A stretch of 64,000 nt of DNA, from the NCBI GenBank assembly GCA_914767715.1, contig OU612075.1:13330001-13394000 (forward strand), in the 5' to 3' direction. A program made the position numbers and the translations under genes. Positions 1-11,900 of the stretch are shown piece by piece. How positions within the stretch are numbered: position 1 is the first letter of the stretch; the number at the start of each line of letters is the position of its first letter. A model generated the notes under the pieces. It ran no database searches. It was not told the DNA's origin and was given only the letters and a program-made list of their open reading frames with translations. This stretch comes from Membranipora membranacea (Eukaryota; Bryozoa; Gymnolaemata; Cheilostomatida; Membraniporidae).

Positions 1-3000
1 GAGGGGTGTAACAGAGGAGTGTAAATACTATGGGGACTGCTGTCAGGATCCGATGAGGGTGTGGGAACAGTTAGATAGAGACACATTTTCATGTCAAAAG
101 CTCTCAAATGTATCGCCCAAAGGTGAGTCCAATCTTCACTTTGCCATTGAGTTGTAGTCTCACTTGCATACTTTCCAAGCAGTTGGCCCTGAGGTATCTG
201 CAATATTCGCTCATAAGAGCAACAGGAATACCTGATATATAATACTCTACAATACTTTACAGGGCAGAGTGGTTCATACATGTATGTCGTGAACAGATGT
301 CCAATGTCCTCAAAACAGACTGTGAAAACTCTGTGTGAAGGTGAGTCTACCAATTTTCAGCTAATTAGAAGCGTCTTCCAAACATAGATTTGATACAAAT
401 AATTGCAATAAAAATCAACTTGTGTGTGAAGTAATTTTCTCCATGGTCGGGTAGCATACCTCCATTCCCTTAGAAGGAAGTATACCAGAGCACATCCTAC
501 GCCGAGGGCGTCGGGCGGGAGACAAGAGTCTTGGGGCTCAGGCTACCTACTCCTTGATTGATACATTTTTCAAACACTCATAAAGCTCAATTCCTTCCTT
601 GCAGATGGCCAAGACAGTAATTTGGTCAGCAGCACCAGAACTGGTATCACCTATAAGAATATTTATTGTGCTGCCTGTAATGGGGCTTTAGTTAACCACA
701 CCTCCATGTCAGCGGGTAGAAATCAGTATATAGATAATTTATCTGCTCTTCAGTTCTGGTGGACAAATATAAACTGTCCAAATAATACAATGTCACAGAT
801 ATCTGATATTACTGGTGAGGCCGTGTCAGGTGAACAGCTGGTGACTCAGCTTCTCAACAGGTAAATCTCGAGCATTGATTTTAACTTATTATTTTATTAA
901 AAACTTATTTAAATAGTTAGCATCTACGTTTGGTTGTCCTACAGTAACAACTTATATTTGCCCAGCAAGTAAAATAAACCTAATCAATTGGCTGAGCATC
1001 CATGGGACACAAACCAGCACCAGAGCCAGAAAGCTAACGTTCTTGGTTGGGGTTTTACCAAAGCAATGTGTGAGCGTATAGGGACAGGGTTATGGTAGAT
1101 TCGAGGTCATGTCTGAAAACTTGACCTCAACAGCTTATCTCATCTAGGGGATGCGTGAAGGAGCTGTATCCACCTGCTAATCTGATACCTCATCAGTCTA
1201 CACCTGTGATTGGGAAATGTCCTCCTGGAAGTGGTGCTGAGATCAGCCGGCTCTGTGAGAGGACAACTCGCAACTTCAACAAGAGCAAGGCAATTCCTCA
1301 TTATTTGAATACATTCTGTCAGTTTTGCTGGAGAGGAACTAAACACCTAAAAGGTAAAACAAATCGAAAATTTGACAATCAAGCTTCATTTTTATTGATT
1401 ATCACATATTTCTGTAATAATTTCCTCGGGCTGCTCCTCTTTTTTATTGCCGAAAGTTGACATTATTCACTAGTTTGATGTCAGCATCGTAGGAATTAAT
1501 TGGATCGTGTGGTGAGATATAACCATCAACGAATGATGCCATAATATGCTTTCATAAGATCAAATCCCAGATGCTTGCAAAATTGAATAAAAGGTCAAAA
1601 CAATTTATATACAAAAATAAGGCCTTTGATGGCTAATTTGAATAAATTTATACAATAATAGGGGACTATATTTTTGTCACATCTAATTCCACTCACATAA
1701 TCAGAGTGACGAAATAGTAAAAAAACTGTAGTCCAGAAGTCATGAATCACTGGATGTGATAAGGAAGAACATGCTGCAGTCTAACCCGCCCCTCCCTCTC
1801 TATTTTAAACATTATTATCCTCTGTTCTTTATTTTAAGATTTCAATTTTTTGTGTTTTTATGACTCTGACATCCTGGCGATCCAAAAATAACCATCTGCC
1901 ACAACAAATGTCTATTCTTGCGCATTTAAATCAACTATCATGGTTTGTGACGCAATAAAGTGACTTTTGTTCTTTTAGATACACTCAGCAAGATGTATGG
2001 AGCTGGCGAACATATAATGGAGAAGATTCCTGCAGAACCAACTGGTATGTTATAGAAGGATAACGCATACCAGGTGCAAACCATAGTAATCCAATAGTTT
2101 TGAAACTAATCTATCAATCCCATTCAATGGCTTAGGGTTTTTTTACATAACAAGGATTTCCAGGTATATACTGTAAAGAAATTGTTGTAAACGTATGCAG
2201 CCATTATGCTCAAGATATAAATGTATCTCTGGTAATTTGAACTGTTTAGACCAGAACGATAACATAACCTGATCCTATATCATCTCCTATACAGGTAGGA
2301 CACTACTGCGTATGAGACCTAAGATTCAAGGTAAAGGAGACTCGACTTGTCTAACGCTAAAAGAACTATCTAAGGATGCAGAGCTTACATCAATAGCGAA
2401 TAACCTTTCTTTAAGCTACGAGTTCTCTAACACCAATCAGACATCTGGACAGAGTTTGAGGGTGTGGGACTTGGGCAGTATGGAGTGTGAGAGTACAGAC
2501 TCATCTATGTGTGGTCTGTTCATCAAAGCGCCATCTAGTGGATGTAGAGGTCCGGGATGTGGTGAGGGAATGTGGCAGAACATGAATGGACACTGTAACA
2601 GACTGCCAGAACCTAAATATGACATATCTGAGAGAAAGAATCGTACATTTGTGTGGCCTCTCTCTGTGTACAACGACTACTACAGCAGCTGTAGATATAC
2701 AAGGAGATATGGAGACAACATCCCTGAGCTAGAAAGATCCGGTAGCAGTAACTGTCAGTAGGTCTCATTTTTTTATGATTCCAATGATATGATGATAACT
2801 GCATATTTGGGTAATGGCGATATGGTTTATCTTTGCATCGATTCATTTTGGAAGAATTTATTTTTTACAATTATATATTAGTGGAATATTCTGCTTTATA
2901 TCAAGTCTTTATATTTTTTATTGTCTTTCTCTCACAGGTGCGACCCGCGGTGTACAGTGTTTGGAGGGTGCTGCTTTGATGCAGTGAACTCAGACGTAAA

Positions 3001-6000
3001 CATATCCATGTTAGATTCGTACAGCTCCTGTGTAAAACCATCCTGGGCTAAATATACTGACCTCCCTCAGTATGTGGGATACAAGCTGATTGATAAATGC
3101 CCTTCAGTTACTACAGACAGTAGTCTGAGAGAGAAATGTGCTGAAGATATCAATGATACTTGGAGTACTGATACATCACCAGTAACTGACACCACCACTG
3201 GTCTCAGGTAAGTTTACCTATGATATACTTACCTCTGAAATACTTACCCCTGATATACTTACCTTTAACATACTAATCTCGATACACTTTACTTTCTTAC
3301 TTTCTATCCAAATAAGATTTTGTCATTGTGATGTTCTGTGTTTACTACGGGTATCCCTCGATACCTTAAGTTGTATGCACTAGTCAAACATTAATTTAAT
3401 GAACGATTAGCAGCAGAGCAAAACCTGCTAGCAAAACTTCAATCAGCAAAAATCCAAAGTGTAAAGACAATTTCATTGATTGAGAAGATTTTGGATTTAA
3501 GTTATCAATAAATAACATTTGTACATACATGAGTCATCTGTTTTAACTTGAGCAAAATGTTTGATTTAAATTGTCTTCAGTATCCATGCTAATGCGTTTG
3601 ATACTTGCTCCTTTTCACCCACAACAGGGTGTCTATGGTTTAATGTTTGGTAGCTGCTAGCCACATACCCTGATCTAGTCAGATATTAACTTTTTTGATA
3701 CCTTAACACGATACACATTCATCTATCATTTGTAACAGTATTCATTATGCATAGTTTTATCAGATCCAGATCCTATACTTCATTGATCTAAAGAGACTAT
3801 CCGTCTTATAACATTTTCTTAAATTTACGTCAATCCATTCTTTGTTTTTTTGGTTACAAGCTCCCTGGACCAAATTCTTACTCCATCATCATCCATAATA
3901 TCCCAGACTTATGCAACAGTCATATTTCATTTTTAAGCTATAAAAACATATTTTGTGCAAGATGTCATCACACCAAAGAAGGACAATTACTCGGATGGAG
4001 AGCTGAGTTGCACTGCGGCTCATATGGCTATACTCAATATGAATACAGATTCAGGTAGGTGAATATTGATGCCACAGAGTTATTACATAACACCTGTATG
4101 GTTGATGTAAAAATGTCTCAATGGATTGGTTTAATACTATCATGTCCAATACTGACAATGTATTGACCAATGCTGTTACCCTTGTTTACTTCATTATTCA
4201 GACACAATTTCCTCTGTTGATTGGTGAATTGCGCCTATCGGAAATTTCTTAAGCATCAAAACTTAGCTCTTACATATTAAATTTTACATTTTGTACAATG
4301 TTTAATGTCTGGGTGCTTCATGTTTATGGCTAGTAGAGTACTGCAACTGATGAGCTATTACTATATAACAGAAAATAAAGGGTTTAAAAAGTTGGTTAGT
4401 TTCACATTCATCGAAATATAAATTTACTTGTGACATAACACAACATAAATGAGAAGAACAAAAGCAGTATGAAGAATAAACAAAATGGACTCATCTAAAA
4501 ATTTGATTTGAAAATAACATGTGATTATTATTTATTTTGCAGTGGAAGTTGTGAGCTTGCAGGATTTGCACCTCCTGAGCAAGTGGTACACTCACATGGT
4601 AACTTATATCCATGTTTTATTGAGGGAATCGTCTCATCATGTCCCTCATCGTTCAGTGACTGGAGGCTAATGGAGGATTGTGTCAACGGAAATAACTCCT
4701 GGGTATATCATAGAACGAATGGTTCATTATCCGTATATAAGAACAGCTACTGTGCTATATGTAATATGGGCGATGAGATAAGCAATGCTACTCTTTCAAA
4801 CCCAGGGCTGCATCGACACCTCGATACTAGTTTGTCACCTTCACGCAACCATGTATTCTTTGATATAGCAGCTGCAGCTTGGAAGGCTTCAGTTCTCTTA
4901 GACTTCAGAAACTCAAAATGTACATTTAAGAATCATGAGTATAATTCAACCACCAGCGATGGAGTCAACTTCCCAACATCTATTCAAATAGAAGATTTAT
5001 GTCCCGGTATGATGGAGTTGAGTTTTAATCTGGCACAAGGAGCACCTGGCAATATTGGAGAGCCTGAATTGACACAAGAATTCACTTATGCTCTCACACC
5101 AATTGAGCGACTTTTCAAATCTTTGCCGATAACTAAATCTGCTGGAAAAGCTGAGATTACTCACAAATGGATTGATTATAATGGCAGCCTAGAAGTCTGC
5201 TCTGATGGCGAATTCTTGGATGTTCAATCAAACAGAATCTTTCAACAGATAAAGCTATCATCAACCGGGATCAAGGTATGTTTATATCGAATTGATATTC
5301 CTCTTATACACTGCTTCAGTGGAAAGGAAATACCAACACCCTTTATCTCCCGACAACAGCAAATGTCCTGCCATGAGCCAACTGTTGACAAGCACACATT
5401 AATCCTATTGCTTTTCTGTATATTTAAATTATTCTCAGGTTTCTTGGGGCTCAAACCTCCCACCAAACAAAGTTTGCTAAGACAGGCTAGGTTGACAATA
5501 GAATAATTCCATATTAAGGACAACAACAAAACAGCTTGTGAATTAAAACAAGCAAGAGAGCTAATGACCATATGTTTACTTTCCTTTCAGGTATTAACTC
5601 ATTCCACTAAACCTAAGCCGGTCGAGAAGAAAACTTTGGCAGCCGAGGTATATGACTATATCTTCCTCTCTCTCTCAGCAATGTTTATAATCAGTAATAT
5701 CATATATATAACAGTAAGATATAAGAAGGCTCGACTCACAGAACTACTGATGTTATGTATGCTGACTTCACTCTTATTTGCTCTCATCTCCTATGCTGTC
5801 AGCATTCTCTCATCTATAAAAGTCGAGGACCCTGTAGTATGTGAAGTGGTCGCTGCTTTTCTGCAATTCTCTTTTCTTAGCACCATGACTTGGGCTAACG
5901 CCTTTGCTTACAACGTCACACACGCAATATTTGCTATGAATGTTATTACCAACAACTCTAAGATGTTTAAGTTCTACGTTTTGTATGGACTAGGTGTTCC

Positions 6001-6529
6001 ACTAGTGTTCACATTAACTACAGCGGTTTTGTCAAGAGTAGCACAGTTTGACAACCTGCAGGTATATCGATATGAGCCATACTGTTTTCTCAAGGACCAA
6101 TATGTCATGTTAGTGTTATTTATTGTCCCGATGTGTTTACTTATCATTGGAAACATTGTAATGTGCGTGCTTTGTGTGCAAAGGGTTACTACCTCAGGCG
6201 CTTCCACAAGCTCGGACAAGGCAAGGAATATAAAAAAAGTAATAACTGTTTCCAAGCTAACCATATGCTTAGGCGCGGGGTACATTTTGATATTTTTTGC
6301 GTTTCTTGATTTACACCAGGCGTTGTGGGTAGCATTCCAGATTTTTGTAGAGATTCAAGGTGTGTTAGTAGTATCTGCTAACATGGTGAGGTGGAATTGT
6401 TTGAGTAAGATCTGCTGTAAGACAAGGAATGTAGCTCCGATGACACCATTATCAGTTATGAGAGTTATTGACCATTCTCATCGCCGACAATCAAACACCA
6501 GTGTGACATCGTTAAGTTCATTACCGTAA
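1..6529 (+). CDS. Methuselah/adhesion-like 7TM receptor, 5' end outside window
   Basis: Probable cell-surface G-protein-coupled receptor of the secretin/Methuselah-like group; ligand unknown. Ten exons join in frame: 2-122, 263-340, 605-860, 1148-1353, 1979-2044, 2295-2757, 2938-3207, 3938-4054, 4543-5275, 5591-6529. The extracellular part repeats a Cys-rich pattern: ECKYYGDCC (exon 1) and CTVFGGCCFDA (exon 7), each followed by a CP...C segment and then a YKNIYCAAC-like motif (exons 3, 8 and 9), so at least two full units plus a third YKN motif. It has many N-glycosylation sequons. The last exon holds the seven hydrophobic segments; TM3 carries the family-like stretch after a Cys (CEVVAAFLQFSFLSTMTWAN). 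The cytoplasmic tail is short and Ser-rich. All splice phases agree. The start of exon 8 is chosen at 3938 because the pyrimidine tract and phase fit there and it restores TTTGL-S-YKNIFC. Signal peptide and any GPS are not visible here. Confidence 0.85.
500..550. repeat. Dispersed 50-bp repeat, copy 1 (intron)
   Basis: A GC-richer stretch beginning CGCCGAGGGCGTCGGGCGGG and ending in GGGGCTCAGGCTAC lies in intron 2 of the first receptor. The same sequence with a few changes occurs at 17084-17131, so it is part of an interspersed repeat family. Confidence 0.5.
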
Positions 6530-7201
6530 AATACTTCTGGAACACGGGCCTTGTTGTCAAAAACCAGGCCACAAAGTATAATATTAACATTTTTATTGTC
6601 TTTTTTTATCAGAACATCAGGCAACCTCAGTTTCATCTATTGTATATTTACAACCTTTTCTGAAATATAACATTTACTGCAGCAATAAAAATTTTCTATA
6701 AATAGTAGATAAATGTAGATTGATCGATCGACATAGTAATATTTTGATACTTGAGTAATTGTCTCTTCATCGAATCTGAGAGGACAACTTCAGACAATAA
6801 TATCAAATCATGACAATAATATTGCCTATCAAATTTTATTATTGTATTGCAGAGTAAAATTAGCATAACTCATCTCATCATCCTAAGGAGTTGGGAAAAA
6901 ATGTCTGATGGCAAGATAGGAAAAAGAGTGACATAATTTATGGTCGACATCCTCTATTCTATGAGATGTGATTATCAATTTGACAGGGATCATAAAATAC
7001 ATTCTAGCCCATTTAAAAATATAGAATTAAGTGTAAATTTACATGTTGAAGAGGTAAGGTAAACTCTTCAGGGTGTTAAAGCTGCACAAGTCTAAGCCCT
7101 CAGACTGTTTTTGTTCCTATCATCTAGAAACACATATATCATAGTATGTACATTGCAAGTCGGAAAGAGACTCGGCACCATAATATCCTGATTCAAAGTT
7201 C
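6530..7201. other. Convergent intergenic region
   Basis: It separates two convergent genes. An AATAAA at 6684-6689 can serve the receptor mRNA on the plus strand, and a TTTATT near 6836 (AATAAA on the minus strand) can serve LAMTOR4. I see no other coding signal. Confidence 0.55.
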
Positions 7202-8419
7202 TCAGGCACTTGCTGGTTGCTCCTGAAGTTTGCCTACTCTCTTTACTACATAAATCCTATCATTAGAGCTCATCATTGTAAATGAGAAGTCATCGTAGTT
7301 CACTGTAAAAAACATCAGCATGATACAAATGTGTGAGCTCAACTGAGTGGGAAGGATGCAACGCAAAATGAGTGTTTTCTTTGACAAAGAGCCAGAGTGA
7401 CTCTCATGCCTTCATTTTGATGTGTATGTAAGGCGAGAACATAATATCCAACAACTTTAAAATTCAAAGAACATGATTTGAACAGTTAAATCAGTCCGAC
7501 CGATCAGATCAGGAGTCAAGAACAAAAACTCAACCAGCAGGACCAACATTACTGCAAAAGTTTTATTGTATTGAGCAGTCTGCACATGACAAAAAATCAA
7601 AACTATTAGATAACCTTTGGAATGCATTACCTGAGACTCGGCGTAACTCTTCTTTTGTTTCAAAGGGATACTCCACACACTTAAGGTAAAGTTGATAAAG
7701 TCTGTAAGCTACAATCTCCTGGTTCTCTAGGTCACCAGCGGACTGAAAATAAATTCTTATGTGATGAGAAATGAGCATTATAAAGCAGTTTCATGTTATT
7801 TTGTTCAGTTTTTGGGTACAATAATTATAAGAGAGTGAATAATGGAGTTGCATAATTTATATGTCAAAGTAGTGAAATCCCCTCACAGAGATTATGATAC
7901 ATATACGATTACTGGATCACTTTAGCGCTTTTCAATACCGTCTGGGAGACCATGATGCAGTTTTGAAGATAACATTCAATGATGAAGCAAGTGGATCAGC
8001 AATATTTGCAATGATAGAATGTTAAATGACAAAATCACAGGGACAATTTTGAAGTCTCTCATTTGGTCAGGACATAATGATAATGAGAGAGTGCATGTGA
8101 ACATTCAAATTGTAAAATATATATTGCATCGGATGATTCAGGGAGTCTCTTCCTTCTTCCTGGATCATCATATAAGTAAATTATAGCCAAGATTAATTTA
8201 TAATCCTATTCATATAAATAGTAGTGATAAAATTCACTGGCCACTGCATAGGAACTGCGGCAGTCCTATGGGCACATTCGACATTGGGATCATTGAGTTG
8301 ACATACAATGTCAGTTGACTAACTAATGGTCTTGAAAGAAAACTTACAGCTATTATGGCACCATCAACATTGAGTACAACATGACCCAGATAGCCACTCA
8401 TTTGTTCCAACTGGGCCAT
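7202..8419 (-). CDS. LAMTOR4: Ragulator complex protein LAMTOR4
   Basis: Small roadblock-like subunit of Ragulator, the lysosomal scaffold that anchors Rag GTPases and activates mTORC1. Three exons in transcript order: 8419-8348, 7742-7631, 7302-7202, with phases 0 and 1, giving 94 residues against about 99 in vertebrates. The start MAQLEQMSGYLGHVVLN leads into a strand ending DGAIIA, then SAGDLENQE, which matches the family core G-A-V-x-x-S-S-G-D-L-E-N. The C-terminus NDRIYVVKR corresponds to the family ending QRVFVVKR. The gene is transcribed away from ATP6AP2, whose product belongs to the V-ATPase that Ragulator contacts. Identification is from remembered family motifs; exon structure is seen directly. 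Confidence 0.88.
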
Positions 8420-8904
8420 TGTGACATGCAGTGCTTTTATATTAAGTGTAAATGAATAATGATGTATTGTAGTGTTAGATATAAACTTAGCTTGTCATAA
8501 AAACAATCCTCTAGTTCACATCCAAAGTGAAACTACATCATGTGATCATGAACCAAATAAATTATTTTGAAAAGTATGGTCTTTCATTGAACGAGCCTTT
8601 CCTAATTTTCATAAAATCAAATTTAACAAATGCAAAAATGAATGGCATATTTTCATGCACCTATCATTTTTCCATATACCTCTGATGACTAATCAGTGGG
8701 TAAATTTGGAAATCATGTTTAAACCGGAAACAAATAAATATCTGGTCATATCCACTATTGAGTAAGTCATGTGACTAGTAGTCAGTTTGCTCATTGATGT
8801 AAAGTCAGACCTTACATTGGATTGAGGGAAGTGAGTCAAACCTACCTACCTACCTACCTATCGATCTATCTACGCGTTGATGTGCCGAAGACAAGCCTGT
8901 GAGA
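8420..8904. promoter_or_regulatory. Bidirectional promoter LAMTOR4/ATP6AP2 with two MiT/TFE-type E-boxes
   Basis: The two start codons are only 485 bp apart in head-to-head orientation. The octamer TCATGTGA, the core preferred by MITF/TFEB-family factors (M-box/CLEAR-like), occurs at 8538-8545, about 120 bp from the LAMTOR4 start, and again at 8767-8774 inside the palindrome GTCATGTGAC, about 130 bp from the ATP6AP2 start. A CTAC/CTAT microsatellite precedes the ATP6AP2 start (about 8838-8872). Transcription start sites were not determined. Confidence 0.65.
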
Positions 8905-11900
8905 ATGCAGTCATATTTTAGTTGTCTCATCTTATGTTGCCTAGTCGTGGCTGGTTATGGTAAGTTGACTGAACTAATGTATCAATGCAAGATTACATCT
9001 GTTAAAAATGAAACTTAGTTTCATTTTTAACAGATGTAATCTTGCATTGATACTAATCTAACTGAGTAACTCAATTGGGTAGTTTCAAACTACCCAATTG
9101 AGTTACTCAGTTAGATTAGTGTTATAAGCCAATCCACTGTGACTGTCTGTCACTATACTCTCTCTGTGTGAAGTTCTGAAGTGATAGCTTAACAATCACT
9201 CCTAAGACTTCAAGATGAACATCTAGACTAGGCTAGACTAGCAGGAATTATCTAAGTCAAATCATAGATAGGACTATTATGTAGGCCTATATATATATAT
9301 ATATATATATTTGTCATAGAAATGTTTTTCAAAATTGAACCTATTTACTTATTTATTTTTAATTTTATTAGACTAACTCAAAGACTTGAGAACTTAGTTC
9401 AGATGCAATGGATGGGTAGTTGTAATTGAGCGTATTGTAGTGGGAGAAATGTTACGTGCACATGTCAGGATGTCATTCTATTAGTAGTCCGGCAGGAGGT
9501 GAAAAACAGACTAACTGATGCCCCTCTTTGATTGTATAATATTTTTGTTTTCCAGGCAATGAGCTGGTTGTCACACACAAGCCATCGTATGTAACATTAG
9601 AAGATAATCCCAGTAGTATCAAAGTATCAGAAATTCAGCATGTTCTATCAGCAGTTCATGGATTCACTCTACACAAGGTTGGTTTAGTTCAGCTTCATTC
9701 ATATGTACCCATAATTGAAGTTATGTGAGAGATTGACACTTGTTGCATGGGTTGTTGGTGGGTTATTGATTAATGTCAAGACATCTCAGATCAGCTAGGA
9801 AAGAATACTGTTTGTAAGAAAACCTGATAGGAAACCCTATTACTATTAATGGCTATCACGAAATGAGGAAGTATGATGCTAAGCAGGGATGCCTTTATAA
9901 GAATTATCATCGTTTTTCTTGCAAAAAGATTGAAATCATTTACTTGATAAAGTTTACACTGTCCAACATGTCTAATCGATCAGCTTGAAGCATTGCATGG
10001 CCGCTGTCAATTTCTATAAGTTCCCTTAAAATCTCTTTCTCTTAATCAGGAGCTCAGCTTCGGAGGATTGTACGCATCGTCACCTTTTACCAATCCTAAA
10101 GCATCAGCAGTGCTCACCTTATACGGAGACGATCAGGTCACAAAACAGCTTCAAGGCTCAAGGCTGAATCTCAAAACTGTAAGCTTTTATTTGCAACTTT
10201 AATTGCTCAGTGATGTTAGTTTATTTTACTGTAACCAACAACGATGTTCAGTCCATGGTCTAAGTAAGTTACCGACTTGTTTGATCGGCCTTGTGAAACT
10301 TGCTCATCCACTGCTGCTTCAAATTTATTTAATTATTTTTCTATTGCAGGATGATGTGTATGTGCCTGTGCAAAGTTTGAAACATCATCTCAGCCAGGTC
10401 TTCCATGATGATAGTAATGTTGTAGAGATCGGACATGAGAGCAAGGTACACAATTATAATAATGTCATATGAGTAATGTTCTTTTCATCAATGTTTATTT
10501 ATCAAGTGTTTTGATTTGGCAATTGTTGATAGTTTGAAGAACCTCTGGACTACAAGGTGGTGGAGGAAGAGTTGATATCCTCCCATACTGTGAATCAGAA
10601 AAAAATTATTTTCTGCATTACAATACAAATATCAATTAAGGGCTAGAGATGGATGAAGAGGATATTCGTCACCATACAGTGCTGGCTTCAAGCTGCTTGG
10701 GCCGGCTACAAGATTGGTGTGTGTTGTGCACCGTTGTATGCTGTACAAGCTGTAACATGCAGATTAACTGTTTTACTGTATGTTATTTGTTCTCTGTTAG
10801 GTTTCTGACTTTGATGGAATTCTTGAGGAGTTGAGTGACTATCCTAAACAGATACTAAGCACACTCAGTGATATCTACACAACTAAACAACTCAATCTGT
10901 CTGATCCTGAATCTGCTGTCCTCATGAGACAAGCTTCTCTTATCCTACAGTCTCTGAATCTGGTATGCCCTATAAAATAGTGGATACAAGCTGAAGTTAC
11001 TGAACAATAAAAAGGCCAGACCACAATATGAATAACATGGAAAGATGCTGATATGACTGGATTATCTTTGCAAGGCATTTCGTGATGATCAAATAATATG
11101 TTTTTTTTTAGTCATAAATAATTACTGCCTGTCAAATCTCATGGATCTATATAATGCTGAAGTAAATTAACAATGAAAAGGACAGACCACAATATGAAAA
11201 ATGAAAGGGTGTTGATTTTTACTGGTTTAGCTTTGCAAGGCATTTAGTGATTGTTAAAAACAAAGTTTTAATTAATCATACTCTGTCTGTCAGTTCTCAA
11301 GGTTCTAATCATGTATCTTCCTTTTTGCCTCGTTTCAGGTTAAGAAATCAGGCTCTGGAAACGCTGATCTCTACACATTTGAGCTCTATGTACCATCAGT
11401 AAAGGATTCGGCACTTCAGGAAGAGATCACTGGTCTAGTCAAAGCTCTAGTTGAGGAGGTAAGTTGTGCTTCTGATGTCTGAATGTTGACATTTCTAGAG
11501 TTGCTATGACCATTATATATAATTATATTGGTAGAGTTGTCTACTGTTTGTGTTTTTGGGGATGAAAACTCTCCACTTCTATCATGTGTTCGAAGCTGCT
11601 ATAAGCAAGGATGCTGCTCAACTACCGCCTTAATAATCTAAGCAATCCCTGCATTTCTTGACAGAAAGAATTTAAATTGATAAAACTGGTTATTCAAGAA
11701 CAGGGCGTATAAACAATAGTGATTATGGATTGTGTGCTCTTGTTCATTTCAGGTTAACAAGATGATGACTGACATGTATGGTGATGATTATGTAGTCCTA
11801 GTTCTCAGCCTACCCGAGTCTAATATAGTACAATCAAGAAAGACAAGGAGTTTGTTAGCTACAGATGATGTGAGTAAACACTGTTTAATATTTCATGAGA

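Noticed and set aside
4508-4542. 5' extension of the receptor exon 9 frame
   Set aside because: A strong acceptor TTTATTTTGCAG ends at 4542 and phase 2 joining to exon 8 is exact, so the upstream codons are intron.
5276-5590. Open frame continuing past receptor exon 9
   Set aside because: A GT-AG intron with matching phase joins 5275 to 5591 and links the ectodomain to the 7TM exon.
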